A stretch of 7,890 nt of DNA from AM-1111 sp046302135. GTDB taxonomy: Bacteria > Bacteroidota > Bacteroidia > B-17B0 > Aurantibacillaceae. The DNA is taken from assembly GCA_046302135.1 (NCBI GenBank), contig JBKCIQ010000162.1, positions 1-7,890 of the forward strand, given 5' to 3'. Each line of letters begins with the position of its first letter. Position 1 is the stretch's first letter. This document shows, in pieces, positions 1 through 6,337 of the stretch. The notes under the pieces are model-generated. The model was not told where the DNA came from and did not search any database. It saw only the letters and a list, made by a program, of their open reading frames with translations. The position numbers and the translations under genes are program-made.

Positions 1-1106
1 TGAATTTCGGATGTCCCCTCGCCTATTGTACAGAGCTTAGAATCTCTGTAAAATTTCTCTACAGGGAAGTCTTTTGTGTAACCATATCCACCAAAAATTT
101 GCACAGCATCTGTTGCTACTTTAACACATACTTCTGAAGCATAATATTTTGCGTAAGCACCTTCTTTGGTAACTTTTTCACCTCTGTTTTTTAGGTCAGC
201 AGCTTTAAAAGTTAAAAGTTCTGAGGCCTCTATCTCTGTTGCCATATCTGCAAGTTTAAAAGCTATCCCCTGAAAATTTGCAATGGGCTGACCGAACTGC
301 TCTCGCTCTTTTGCATATTTAACAGAAGCTTCATAGGCTCCTTTTGCTATACCAAGTGATAACGCTGCTATCGAAATTCTTCCGCCATCTAAAACTTTCA
401 TGGCCTGAATAAAACCATCACCCACATTTCCGATAACTTGTGATTCATGCACTCGACAGTTATCGAATATTAACTCTGCAGTTTCGGATGCTCTCATTCC
501 TAATTTATTCTCTTTTTTTCCTCCTGAGAAACCGGGTGTTCCACGCTCAATAATAAATGCTGTGATACCATGTGAATCAAGAAGCTCACCAGTTCTAACT
601 AAAACAACTGCAACGTTACCTGTTATACCGTGAGTAATCCAATTCTTGGTTCCATTAATTACCCAATATTCTCCTTCTTTTTTGGCCGTACATTTCATAC
701 GCATAGCGTCTGAACCTGTATTTGCTTCCGTCAATCCCCATGCTCCAATCCATTCAGCGGAAGCAAGTTTAGGGAGGTATTTTCTTTTCTGCTCTTCATT
801 TCCAAATTGCATAATATGTCCGGTGCAAAGCGAATTATGAGCGGCAACAGAAAGTCCAATTGATCCACAAATTTTACCAATTTCTGAAACTACGGTAACA
901 TATTCCGTATACCCCATTCCGGAACCTCCATATTCTTCAGGAACCAAAACGCCCATCAAACCCAACTCACCTAGTTTTTTAAATACCTCTACAGGAAACT
1001 CTTGACTTTCGTCCCATTCCATAAGTTTTGGGCGAATGTGCTCGTTACCGAATTTGCGAATCATATCGGCTATCATTTGCTGGTTTTCAGAATAAGAAAA
1101 ATTCAT
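1..1106 (-). CDS. Acyl-CoA dehydrogenase, 3' end cut by the window edge
   Basis: This FAD enzyme introduces the alpha,beta double bond into acyl-CoA thioesters (fatty-acid or branched-chain amino-acid breakdown) and passes electrons to electron-transfer flavoprotein. My own translation of the minus strand gives 368 codons without a stop, running off the left edge. Visible are the N-terminal helical domain, the FAD/substrate motif GLTEANTGSD (124-133), REQFGQP (268-274), the C-terminal signature QIFGGYGY (336-343), and the end motif IGEGTSEI (361-368). Its Glu363 aligns with the catalytic base of short/medium-chain members. The family is usually about 380 residues, so only about 10-15 are missing. 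I chose the ATG at 1106 because MNFSYSENQ fits the usual family start and lies 17 bases after the apt stop. An in-frame ATG at 1142 would add 12 residues and overlap apt. Neither has a Shine-Dalgarno sequence. Chain-length specificity cannot be read from sequence; butyryl- or isovaleryl-type substrates are possible. Confidence 0.93.
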   Translation of the reverse strand, partial: MNFSYSENQQMIADMIRKFGNEHIRPKLMEWDESQEFPVEVFKKLGELGLMGVLVPEEYGGSGMGYTEYVTVVSEIGKICGSIGLSVAAHNSLCTGHIMQFGNEEQKRKYLPKLASAEWIGAWGLTEANTGSDAMRMKCTAKKEGEYWVINGTKNWITHGITGNVAVVLVRTGELLDSHGITAFIIERGTPGFSGGKKENKLGMRASETAELIFDNCRVHESQVIGNVGDGFIQAMKVLDGGRISIAALSLGIAKGAYEASVKYAKEREQFGQPIANFQGIAFKLADMATEIEASELLTFKAADLKNRGEKVTKEGAYAKYYASEVCVKVATDAVQIFGGYGYTKDFPVEKFYRDSKLCTIGEGTSEI

Positions 1107-1123
1107 AGCGGGTCCATTTTGTG

Positions 1124-1654
1124 TTAATAATTGACTAGACATTGAATGTTATTTGAATGATTTTTGATTCTCTCACGACCTTCAAGAAATTCAAGCTCAA
1201 CCAAAAAAGAAAATCCTGCAACTTTCGCTTTCATTTTTTTGATGAGATGAGCTGTTGCATCTGCCGTTCCACCGGTGGCAAGCAAATCATCATGAACCAA
1301 AACATTCCATCCCTCTTTTAATGCATCGGTATGCATTTCTATTTTAGCTGTACCGTATTCAAGGTAATATTCATGACTTACTGTTAAATAAGGGAGTTTA
1401 CCTGACTTCCTAACTAAAACGAATGGAATATTTAATTTGTTGGCAAGTAAAAAACCAAATAGAAATCCGCGACTTTCAATTCCTACAATCGCATCCAATT
1501 TAATTCCTTTTAATTTTCTAATAAAGCCCTCAACTATTTCGTTACAAAGCGCCTGATCGTAGAATAGAGGTGTAATGTCTTTAAACATTATTCCCTGTTT
1601 AGGGAAATCAGGGATTGTTCTAATTACCGATTTAATTTTTTCTTCCAGGTTCAT
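1124..1654 (-). CDS. apt: Adenine phosphoribosyltransferase
   Basis: Cytosolic purine-salvage enzyme that converts adenine plus PRPP to AMP and pyrophosphate. The 176-residue product has the normal family length. The N-terminal IPDFPKQGIMFKDITPL (14-30) is the classic APRT opening. VGIESRGFLFG (57-67) and the flexible-loop region VRKSGKLP (81-88) followed by the EYG (99-101) element are present. The PRPP-binding loop VLVHDDLLATGGTA spans 118-131 with both aspartates (122, 123). Nothing essential is missing. The ATG at 1654 gives the expected N-terminus. A close match to the Bacteroidota promoter ends only nine bases upstream, so the mRNA probably has almost no leader. The acyl-CoA dehydrogenase follows 17 bases downstream and is probably co-transcribed, although its function is unrelated. 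Confidence 0.97.
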   Translation of the reverse strand: MNLEEKIKSVIRTIPDFPKQGIMFKDITPLFYDQALCNEIVEGFIRKLKGIKLDAIVGIESRGFLFGFLLANKLNIPFVLVRKSGKLPYLTVSHEYYLEYGTAKIEMHTDALKEGWNVLVHDDLLATGGTADATAHLIKKMKAKVAGFSFLVELEFLEGRERIKNHSNNIQCLVNY

Positions 1655-1662
1655 TTATCCTA

Positions 1663-1694
1663 CAAATGTAAACTTCATAATTCATTTATTCAAA
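1663..1694 (-). promoter_or_regulatory. Bacteroidota-type promoter for apt
   Basis: Read on the minus strand, TTTG (1694-1691) is followed by exactly 20 bases and then TACATTTG (1670-1663). This matches the known Bacteroidota sigma-factor consensus TTTG / TAnnTTTG at about -33/-7 with no mismatch. It sits in the 80-base gap after the zinc-ribbon membrane protein gene and faces apt. Transcription would be expected to begin around 1656-1658, only a few bases before the ATG at 1654. AT-rich sequence raises the chance of accidental matches, but the position, spacing and completeness argue for a real site. Confidence 0.65.
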
Positions 1695-1734
1695 TTACTT
1701 TTTTACAAGTTTAAAAACCCTCATTTTAACTGAT

Positions 1735-2373
1735 TTACATCAACATTCTTACAAAAAGAAAAACAAAAAGAAAAAAACCGATCAGGAGAAAAGACCAGGA
1801 ATGCTGCTTGAAATATTTTGCATTTGGAAATCTTTTTGTAACCTTCTTTATTATTAAAACTTGAAGGAATATTACTGACAGATTAAGAAAAAACAATATT
1901 AAGGAGTTAAAGAAAACACTGGATGTAGAATACTTTTTAATGATAAAATAGCTTACCAAAGGAAAAACAACAGCAAAAAAAGTGAGAACGGCTGCAGGAA
2001 AAAGTATTTGTTTGATCATTATTTTCCCTCTTGTTTTACTTATTGCCTTTTCTGCATCTATTGGAGCTTCATCAATTTCTTTGGGGCGCGAGGCATATTC
2101 CAAAAAATCTACCGGCTGGATAAATATCTGTTTGCCATAATTGGAACAAGCTTTAAATTCCTTGCCGTTCAAATAACACAAATCGTATAAGTAAATTTTA
2201 TCTTGCTGATTTTTATAGAAAGCTTCAAATCCTAAAGGTGTTTCGCGTGCGCGATAAATCACCGGCTCATTGTTCCTATCGGTAATTTTTTGAACGCATT
2301 CCTCACATAAATAATACGGAAACCTAATGTTTGGAATAACATCTGCCTTGCAAACCGGACATACCTGTATCAT
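1735..2373 (-). CDS. Uncharacterised membrane protein with N-terminal zinc-ribbon-like motif
   Basis: I do not recognise this 212-residue protein. Its N-terminus carries CPVC (Cys5, Cys8) and CEEC (Cys23, Cys26), a CxxC-14-CxxC spacing that would form a single zinc ribbon. Two more cysteines (66, 76) lie in a soluble, tyrosine-rich segment (about 36-95). A short charged linker (96-120) leads to three strongly hydrophobic stretches at about 122-145, 153-175 and 192-211, with lysine clusters between them (KK 146-147, 176-177). This suggests an inner-membrane protein with the ribbon domain in the cytoplasm, by the positive-inside rule. The start is the ATG at 2373; the in-frame TTG just before it is unlikely. 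It lies 63 bases after dapB, where I would expect lepB in many Bacteroidota. Zinc-ribbon membrane proteins are often of unknown role, and I assign none. Confidence 0.8.
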   Translation of the reverse strand: MIQVCPVCKADVIPNIRFPYYLCEECVQKITDRNNEPVIYRARETPLGFEAFYKNQQDKIYLYDLCYLNGKEFKACSNYGKQIFIQPVDFLEYASRPKEIDEAPIDAEKAISKTRGKIMIKQILFPAAVLTFFAVVFPLVSYFIIKKYSTSSVFFNSLILFFLNLSVIFLQVLIIKKVTKRFPNAKYFKQHSWSFLLIGFFLFVFLFVRMLM

Positions 2374-2374
2374 C

Positions 2375-2397
2375 AATAATAAAGATAAATAATAAAG
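2375..2397 (-). repeat. Short tandem direct repeat covering a possible weak promoter
   Basis: The 10-base unit CTTTATTATT (minus strand) occurs twice, at 2397-2388 and 2384-2375, separated by three bases, immediately before the start of the zinc-ribbon membrane protein. The second copy overlaps TATCTTTA (2387-2380), a one-mismatch version of the TAnnTTTG -7 box. I see no clear TTTG at the proper distance upstream, so an independent promoter is only a possibility. The sequence is simple and AT-rich, and the repeat may mean nothing. Confidence 0.25.
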
Positions 2398-2436
2398 CTT
2401 TAGTTAAAAAGAATATGAAATATAATGAAAAAATAA

Positions 2437-3153
2437 CTAATCATTTAGCAGATCCTTCATTGAAAAAACACCCTTTTTACCAATCAAAAACTCTGCGGCC
2501 ATAACAGCCCCGAAAGCAAATCCTGATCTATTAAAAGCTTTATGTATTATCTGAATTTCATCAGTTAAAGAATGATAATTAATTGTATGTGTCCCCGGAA
2601 TTTCACCCTCTCGAATTATTTTAATCGGTATTATGCTTTCATCATTTGTTTCCTCAATAGAGTAATTCTTCAAATCATCTCTATTGCTGATTATTCCTTT
2701 AGCCAAAGTGATGGCCGTACCACTTGGTGCGTCTTTTTTGTGAATATGATGAGCCTCTTCCATTGAAACCTTGTAATCTGTATGAGGCTTCATTAATGCG
2801 GCAAGATGCTCGTTTAACTTAAAAAAGATATTCACACCTATACTGAAATTTGAGGCGTAAAAAAGTGCTGAGTTATTTTGTAAACATTTATTTTTTACAT
2901 TTTCAAACTGATCATACCAGCCGGTAGATCCGGTAACAACCGGCACCTGTGCGTTAAAGCATTTTTCGAGGTTTGAAATAACCGAATCGGGGTTGGTGAA
3001 CTCAATTGCCACATCGACCTTTAAGAAATCTTCTTTAGACAAAGATTCAAATTGCAACCTATCTAGTTTAAAAATAACTTCATGTCCCCTTGAAACTGCA
3101 ATTTTTTCAACCTCCTTGCCCATTTTTCCATATCCAATAATAGCTAATTTCAT
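2437..3153 (-). CDS. dapB: 4-hydroxy-tetrahydrodipicolinate reductase
   Basis: Cytosolic NAD(P)H-dependent enzyme of the diaminopimelate/lysine pathway, which reduces 4-hydroxy-tetrahydrodipicolinate to tetrahydrodipicolinate. The N-terminal Rossmann motif is GYGKMG (7-12), with EFTNP (51-55) and GSTGW (75-79) lining the cofactor. The catalytic block EAHHIHKKDAPSGTA (133-147) has His135/His136, Lys139 and the substrate loop DAPSGTA (141-147), and REGEIPGTH (181-189) follows. At 238 residues it is shorter than the E. coli enzyme (273), as I recall is usual for Bacteroidota, and all key motifs are present. Its ATG overlaps the TGA of the DUF5683 gene (ATGA, 3153-3150), so translation is probably coupled to that gene. 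The place at the end of the parAB cluster links precursor supply for peptidoglycan with chromosome segregation; that functional link is an inference. Confidence 0.96.
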   Translation of the reverse strand: MKLAIIGYGKMGKEVEKIAVSRGHEVIFKLDRLQFESLSKEDFLKVDVAIEFTNPDSVISNLEKCFNAQVPVVTGSTGWYDQFENVKNKCLQNNSALFYASNFSIGVNIFFKLNEHLAALMKPHTDYKVSMEEAHHIHKKDAPSGTAITLAKGIISNRDDLKNYSIEETNDESIIPIKIIREGEIPGTHTINYHSLTDEIQIIHKAFNRSGFAFGAVMAAEFLIGKKGVFSMKDLLND

Positions 3154-3749
3154 GGTCTTGAAATTTTAGGTTTTATTGTTAAACTTAAACCAAAAGTATT
3201 TCTGCCCTTAATGTTTGTACTCGGAAATATTTCCGGTTGCACGGACATACTGATGTTTTCTACATCAAAATTCATTAAATGAGCATCGACATTTGCATCC
3301 ACAATCTGAAGAACATATATCAATCCCATACCTAAAATTGAAAAATCGCGAAACCTGCGAAACGATCTTTTTAAAGTAACCAAATTGTCTACTGAATATT
3401 GAGAATAGGACTCGTTACCCTGAATGTCATCATATCTGTAGATAATAGCATTTTGGAATTCTTTATATTGAATATGATTTCTGAAAATGAAATACCCGGC
3501 ACCACCCATCAAAGCATAAATAACCGGAACTTTCCAGTATTTTTTATTATGAATCTGCCCAAGGCCAGGTAAAACCGCACTGTAAAACGTAGTTTTTTTT
3601 GCAGGAGACCAAGTACTTTTTTCTTTTTTGATTGAATCTTTTTGAGCAAACTTGTCTTGAGCTGAGAAAAAAGATGAATACAGTAAGCTGATAGCAAAGA
3701 TTAAAAAACAAAAATTAATTCTGTTATTGTTAAACTTGCCTTTATACAT
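3150..3749 (-). CDS. DUF5683 family envelope/membrane protein
   Basis: A 199-residue protein of unknown function that I recognise as the DUF5683 type, which in Bacteroidota typically sits between parB and dapB. Residues 1-30 look like a signal peptide or signal anchor, with a hydrophobic core at 12-29 and possible cleavage after the Ala at 30. The characteristic block SPAKKTTFYSAVLPGLGQ (48-65) is followed by NKKYWKVP (68-75), a hydrophobic segment at about 74-90, a second one at about 136-152, and the family motif DANVDAHL (151-158). The C-terminal part (166-196) alternates polar and hydrophobic residues as a beta-rich domain would. The start overlaps the parB stop (TAATG, 3751-3747) and the end overlaps the dapB start, indicating tight translational coupling on both sides. 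Biochemical function is not known to me. Confidence 0.85.
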   Translation of the reverse strand: MYKGKFNNNRINFCFLIFAISLLYSSFFSAQDKFAQKDSIKKEKSTWSPAKKTTFYSAVLPGLGQIHNKKYWKVPVIYALMGGAGYFIFRNHIQYKEFQNAIIYRYDDIQGNESYSQYSVDNLVTLKRSFRRFRDFSILGMGLIYVLQIVDANVDAHLMNFDVENISMSVQPEIFPSTNIKGRNTFGLSLTIKPKISRP

Positions 3750-4645
3750 TAAATATCAAAATGGGAAATTATTCTTTCCAATTCCGTTTCATTGGAAAAA
3801 GTGAAAGTAATAAGTCCTCCGCCTTTTGTATTTCTTCTCATAGAAACAGGGGTGCTTAGTTGATTTTGCAAATCGGAAAGAATCTTTTTATCATCTTCTG
3901 TTAATTCCCTTGGGCCTTTGACTTTTCTTTTTGATTTTGTAACAGGGATACTTTTCATTTCTCCCCTTGCGAGATCCTCAACTTGTCTTACTGAAAGCCC
4001 TTCCTGAATTATTCTATAAAAGATTTCCAACTGTTTATCCTTATTCTCTACTCCAATAACGGCTCTTGCGTGTCCCATACTGATCTGTCTTCCGCGAATG
4101 CTCAATTGTATTTCAGCTGGTAGTTTTAATAATCTCAAGTAGTTGGTTATGGTTGAACGTTGCTTGCTCACTTTTTCGCTTAAGGCATCCTGCGTAAGAT
4201 TGCATTCCTCTAACAAGCGTTTGTAACTTAGAGCAACCTCTATTGCATCCAGATCTTCGCGCTGAATATTTTCTACCAGCGCCATCTCAAGCATATCCTG
4301 ATCATTTGCAATTCGGATGTAAGCAGGCACTTCTTTTAATCCCGCCATCTGGGCCGCTCTGAATCGTCTCTCTCCGGAAATTAATTGGTACTGATCATAA
4401 CCCATTTTCCTAACGGTAAGCGGCTGAATGATTCCGTGTTGCTTTATTGAGTCTGACAATTCCTGAATAGCAGTTTCTTCGAAATGAGTTCTAGGCTGAA
4501 ACGGATTTACTGAAATAAAGGAAACAGGAATGCTTGCAATTGTTCCTACAACTGGGGCATTGTCGCCTACAGTAGAAGTGGTAATATCTGTGCGTACATT
4601 TTCAAGGAGAGCGCTCAATCCTCTCCCAAGGGCTTGTTTTTTCAC
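3749..4645 (-). CDS. parB: Chromosome-partitioning protein ParB (parS-binding CTPase)
   Basis: Binds centromere-like parS sites, spreads as a CTP-dependent clamp and works with ParA to segregate the origin region. The 298-residue protein has the full domain order: the short N-terminal ParA-interacting stretch LGRGLSALL (6-14), box I GIIQPLTVRK (71-80), the CTP-binding motif GERRFRAA (91-98), box III ENIQRE (125-130), a helix-turn-helix around 150-173 (TQDALSEKVSKQRSTITNYL region), and a C-terminal dimerisation domain ending at 298. The start codon is GTG (4645-4643), giving the MKKQALGRGL opening typical of chromosomal ParB; no earlier start fits. It begins 11 bases after parA and its TAA overlaps the next gene's ATG. 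I found no parS-like palindrome (CACGTG core) within the window. Confidence 0.97.
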   Translation of the reverse strand: MKKQALGRGLSALLENVRTDITTSTVGDNAPVVGTIASIPVSFISVNPFQPRTHFEETAIQELSDSIKQHGIIQPLTVRKMGYDQYQLISGERRFRAAQMAGLKEVPAYIRIANDQDMLEMALVENIQREDLDAIEVALSYKRLLEECNLTQDALSEKVSKQRSTITNYLRLLKLPAEIQLSIRGRQISMGHARAVIGVENKDKQLEIFYRIIQEGLSVRQVEDLARGEMKSIPVTKSKRKVKGPRELTEDDKKILSDLQNQLSTPVSMRRNTKGGGLITFTFSNETELERIISHFDI

Positions 4646-4656
4646 TTAATAAAATT

Positions 4657-5511
4657 TTAACTGTTAACTGCTCTATCTTCTTCCTCAAGGCTCTTTGGCT
4701 CCTCCTCTTCTATCTGTATAAAACGCTCATCATTCGGTATGCGAGTCATATTATTTCTTTGTAGGATTTCACGAGCGAGATTCAAGTAATTTATTGCACC
4801 TTTACTTGATGCATCATGCATAATAATTGTTTTACCAAAACTTGGCGCTTCACTTAACTTGGTGGCGCGGTGTATAATAGTATCGAAAACCATTTGCTGA
4901 AAATGCATTTTCACCTCTTCCACCACCTGATTGTGTAATCGTAATCTTGAATCGTACATTGTTGGCAAAATACCTTCAATGTCTAATGCAGGATTCAGAC
5001 GTGACTGCACAATTTTAATTGTATTCAACAGTCTTCCCATTCCTTCAAGTGCAAAGTATTCACATTGAACCGGTATGATGACAGAATCAGCGGCCGATAA
5101 TGAATTGATGGTAATCAAACCTAATGAAGGAACACAATCAATAATGATGAAATCGTATTTATCCTTAATTTTAGATAATGCATTACGAAGCATGAACTCC
5201 CTATTTGAAAGATTCACCAACTCCAATTCAGCACCAACTAAGTCAGCACTTGCAGGCAAAAGATCAAGATTTGGAGTGTCAGTTTTTAAGATGACATCTT
5301 TAGGATTAGCAAGATCCATGATGCATTCATAAACGGTAGTTTTAATATTCCTTGGTTCATGGCCTACACCTGATGTTGCATTCGCCTGCGGATCTGCGTC
5401 AATTAAAAGTGTTCTGTATTCAAGAACGGCAAGGCTTGCCGCGAGGTTAATGGCAGTGGTAGTCTTCCCTACTCCGCCCTTTTGATTTGCAACTGCAATA
5501 ATTTTACCCAT
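4657..5511 (-). CDS. parA: Chromosome-partitioning ATPase ParA (Soj type)
   Basis: A deviant-Walker P-loop ATPase that binds nucleoid DNA as an ATP dimer and is stimulated by ParB to move origin regions. The 284 residues start directly with the ATPase domain. The deviant Walker A motif is KGGVGKTT (11-18), Walker A' is LLIDADPQAN (35-44, with Asp38 and Asp40), and Walker B is FIIIDCVPSLG (121-131, Asp125). Here Val127 stands where Pro is usual (DCPPSLG). The lack of an N-terminal helix-turn-helix marks it as the short chromosomal type rather than the plasmid P1/F type. A glutamate-rich C-terminal tail (263-280) extends beyond the fold. The ATG at 5511 is preceded by a purine-rich AGAAAAG, one of the few candidate ribosome-binding sequences here. 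It is 12 bases after the UPF0173 gene and 11 before parB. Confidence 0.97.
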   Translation of the reverse strand: MGKIIAVANQKGGVGKTTTAINLAASLAVLEYRTLLIDADPQANATSGVGHEPRNIKTTVYECIMDLANPKDVILKTDTPNLDLLPASADLVGAELELVNLSNREFMLRNALSKIKDKYDFIIIDCVPSLGLITINSLSAADSVIIPVQCEYFALEGMGRLLNTIKIVQSRLNPALDIEGILPTMYDSRLRLHNQVVEEVKMHFQQMVFDTIIHRATKLSEAPSFGKTIIMHDASSKGAINYLNLAREILQRNNMTRIPNDERFIQIEEEEPKSLEEEDRAVNS

Positions 5512-5523
5512 CTTTTCTAATTG

Positions 5524-6210
5524 TTATTTTGATTTGTTTATTGTTTCTCCAATTTTCATCAAAGTTAGTTTTCTACCCGAATCACTAAACTTTTTAATTG
5601 CTGTATTCTGATCGATTTTGATGTATCCGAACGTATCATAATGCATTCCGATGATATCTGAACAATTAATGAATTCACAGCATATGATTGCATTATCTAC
5701 GCCCATCGTAAAATTATCTCCAATAGGTAAAAAAGCGAAATCTATTTTTCTGTATTCACCGATCAATTTCATATCATAATGAAGCGCTGTATCTCCTGCA
5801 TAATAAAAATTACCTTCATTGCTTTCGATTACAAACCCCATGGGATTTCCGCCATTACTTCCGTCAGGCATAGAACTGCTGTGTACTGCATTTACACATT
5901 TTACGAAACCAAAATCAAACTTTATCTTCCCTCCAATATTAACCGGATGACAGTTTTCAACACCCTTTTTCTGTAACCAGGAACATACCTCCCATATTGC
6001 AATGACCTTTGCACCGGTTCTTTTGGCGATACTTTCAGCATCAGCAATATGATCCTCATGTCCATGACTAATAAGTATGAAGTCCGCTCCAATTTCATCA
6101 ACTTTAATGTTGTGGGCTAATTCGTTTGGAGAAATAAACGGATCAAAAAGCAGTATTTTACCGCCTATCTCAATTCCGAAACAACTATGACCATAATAAG
6201 TTACCTTCAC
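5524..6210 (-). CDS. UPF0173 family metal-dependent hydrolase (metallo-beta-lactamase fold)
   Basis: A cytosolic beta-lactamase-fold hydrolase related to the UlaG/YtkL group; its natural substrate is unknown. Metal ligands are visible at the expected places: SHGHEDH (48-54) with His49, His51, Asp53 and His54, His110 in VHSSS, Asp140 in YAGDTALHYDMKLIG (137-151), and His190 in GMHYDTF (188-194). The block LPIGDNFTMG (161-170) is a hallmark of UPF0173. I chose the GTG at 6210 because it yields MKVTYYGHSCFG, the usual family start, and 228 residues, the usual length. Extending to an in-frame TTG at 6261 would add 17 lysine/leucine-rich residues with no family counterpart. It is the first gene of the parAB cluster and ends 12 bases before parA, so it is probably co-transcribed. 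Whether it contributes to segregation is unknown. Confidence 0.93.
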   Translation of the reverse strand: MKVTYYGHSCFGIEIGGKILLFDPFISPNELAHNIKVDEIGADFILISHGHEDHIADAESIAKRTGAKVIAIWEVCSWLQKKGVENCHPVNIGGKIKFDFGFVKCVNAVHSSSMPDGSNGGNPMGFVIESNEGNFYYAGDTALHYDMKLIGEYRKIDFAFLPIGDNFTMGVDNAIICCEFINCSDIIGMHYDTFGYIKIDQNTAIKKFSDSGRKLTLMKIGETINKSK

Positions 6211-6283
6211 AACTTGTTTAAAAAGTTTAATTTTGAGCTGTAAAATTAATTTTTTTATCAACCAATGGAGTTATTTTTACCCT

Positions 6284-6315
6284 TTTGGAGAACTTAAATT
6301 TTTAAGGTAATTGTA
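6284..6315 (+). promoter_or_regulatory. Possible promoter for the FMN reductase gene, with internal inverted repeat
   Basis: TTTG (6284-6287) is followed by 20 bases and TAATTGTA (6308-6315), an imperfect TAnnTTTG with two mismatches, in the 127-base divergent region. Start of transcription would fall near 6322, giving a leader of about 16 bases before the ATG at 6338. Between the two boxes lies an inverted repeat with 6-base arms, CTTAAA-TT-TTTAAG (6293-6306), which could be an operator but is also easy to find by chance in AT-rich DNA. I could not find a convincing minus-strand promoter for the UPF0173-parAB direction in the same gap. Confidence 0.3.
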
Positions 6316-6337
6316 AACAAAAACCCTGTTAATAAAA

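Noticed and set aside
646..840. Short plus-strand open frame opposite the acyl-CoA dehydrogenase
   Set aside because: It is antisense to a well-supported enzyme with all its motifs and has no recognisable features of its own.
1709..1730. Imperfect inverted repeat after the zinc-ribbon membrane protein gene, considered as a terminator
   Set aside because: The arms are almost entirely A/T with a bulge, the loop is short, and no T-run follows on the minus strand; too weak to call.
2008..2190. Short plus-strand open frame opposite the zinc-ribbon membrane protein
   Set aside because: The minus-strand frame has a clear CxxC motif and three membrane helices over the whole length; the opposite frame is its shadow.
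2572..2766. Plus-strand open frame opposite dapB
   Set aside because: It overlaps the catalytic block of DapB and shows no family resemblance.
3509..3697. Second minus-strand frame inside the DUF5683 gene
   Set aside because: The lysine-rich composition is that of a shifted frame; the DUF5683 frame carries the signal peptide and motifs.
5075..5332. 85-codon plus-strand frame opposite parA
   Set aside because: It lies entirely within the conserved ATPase domain and its translation is low in recognisable structure.
5779..5976. Plus-strand open frame opposite the UPF0173 hydrolase
   Set aside because: It is opposite the conserved metal-ligand region and has no supporting start signal.
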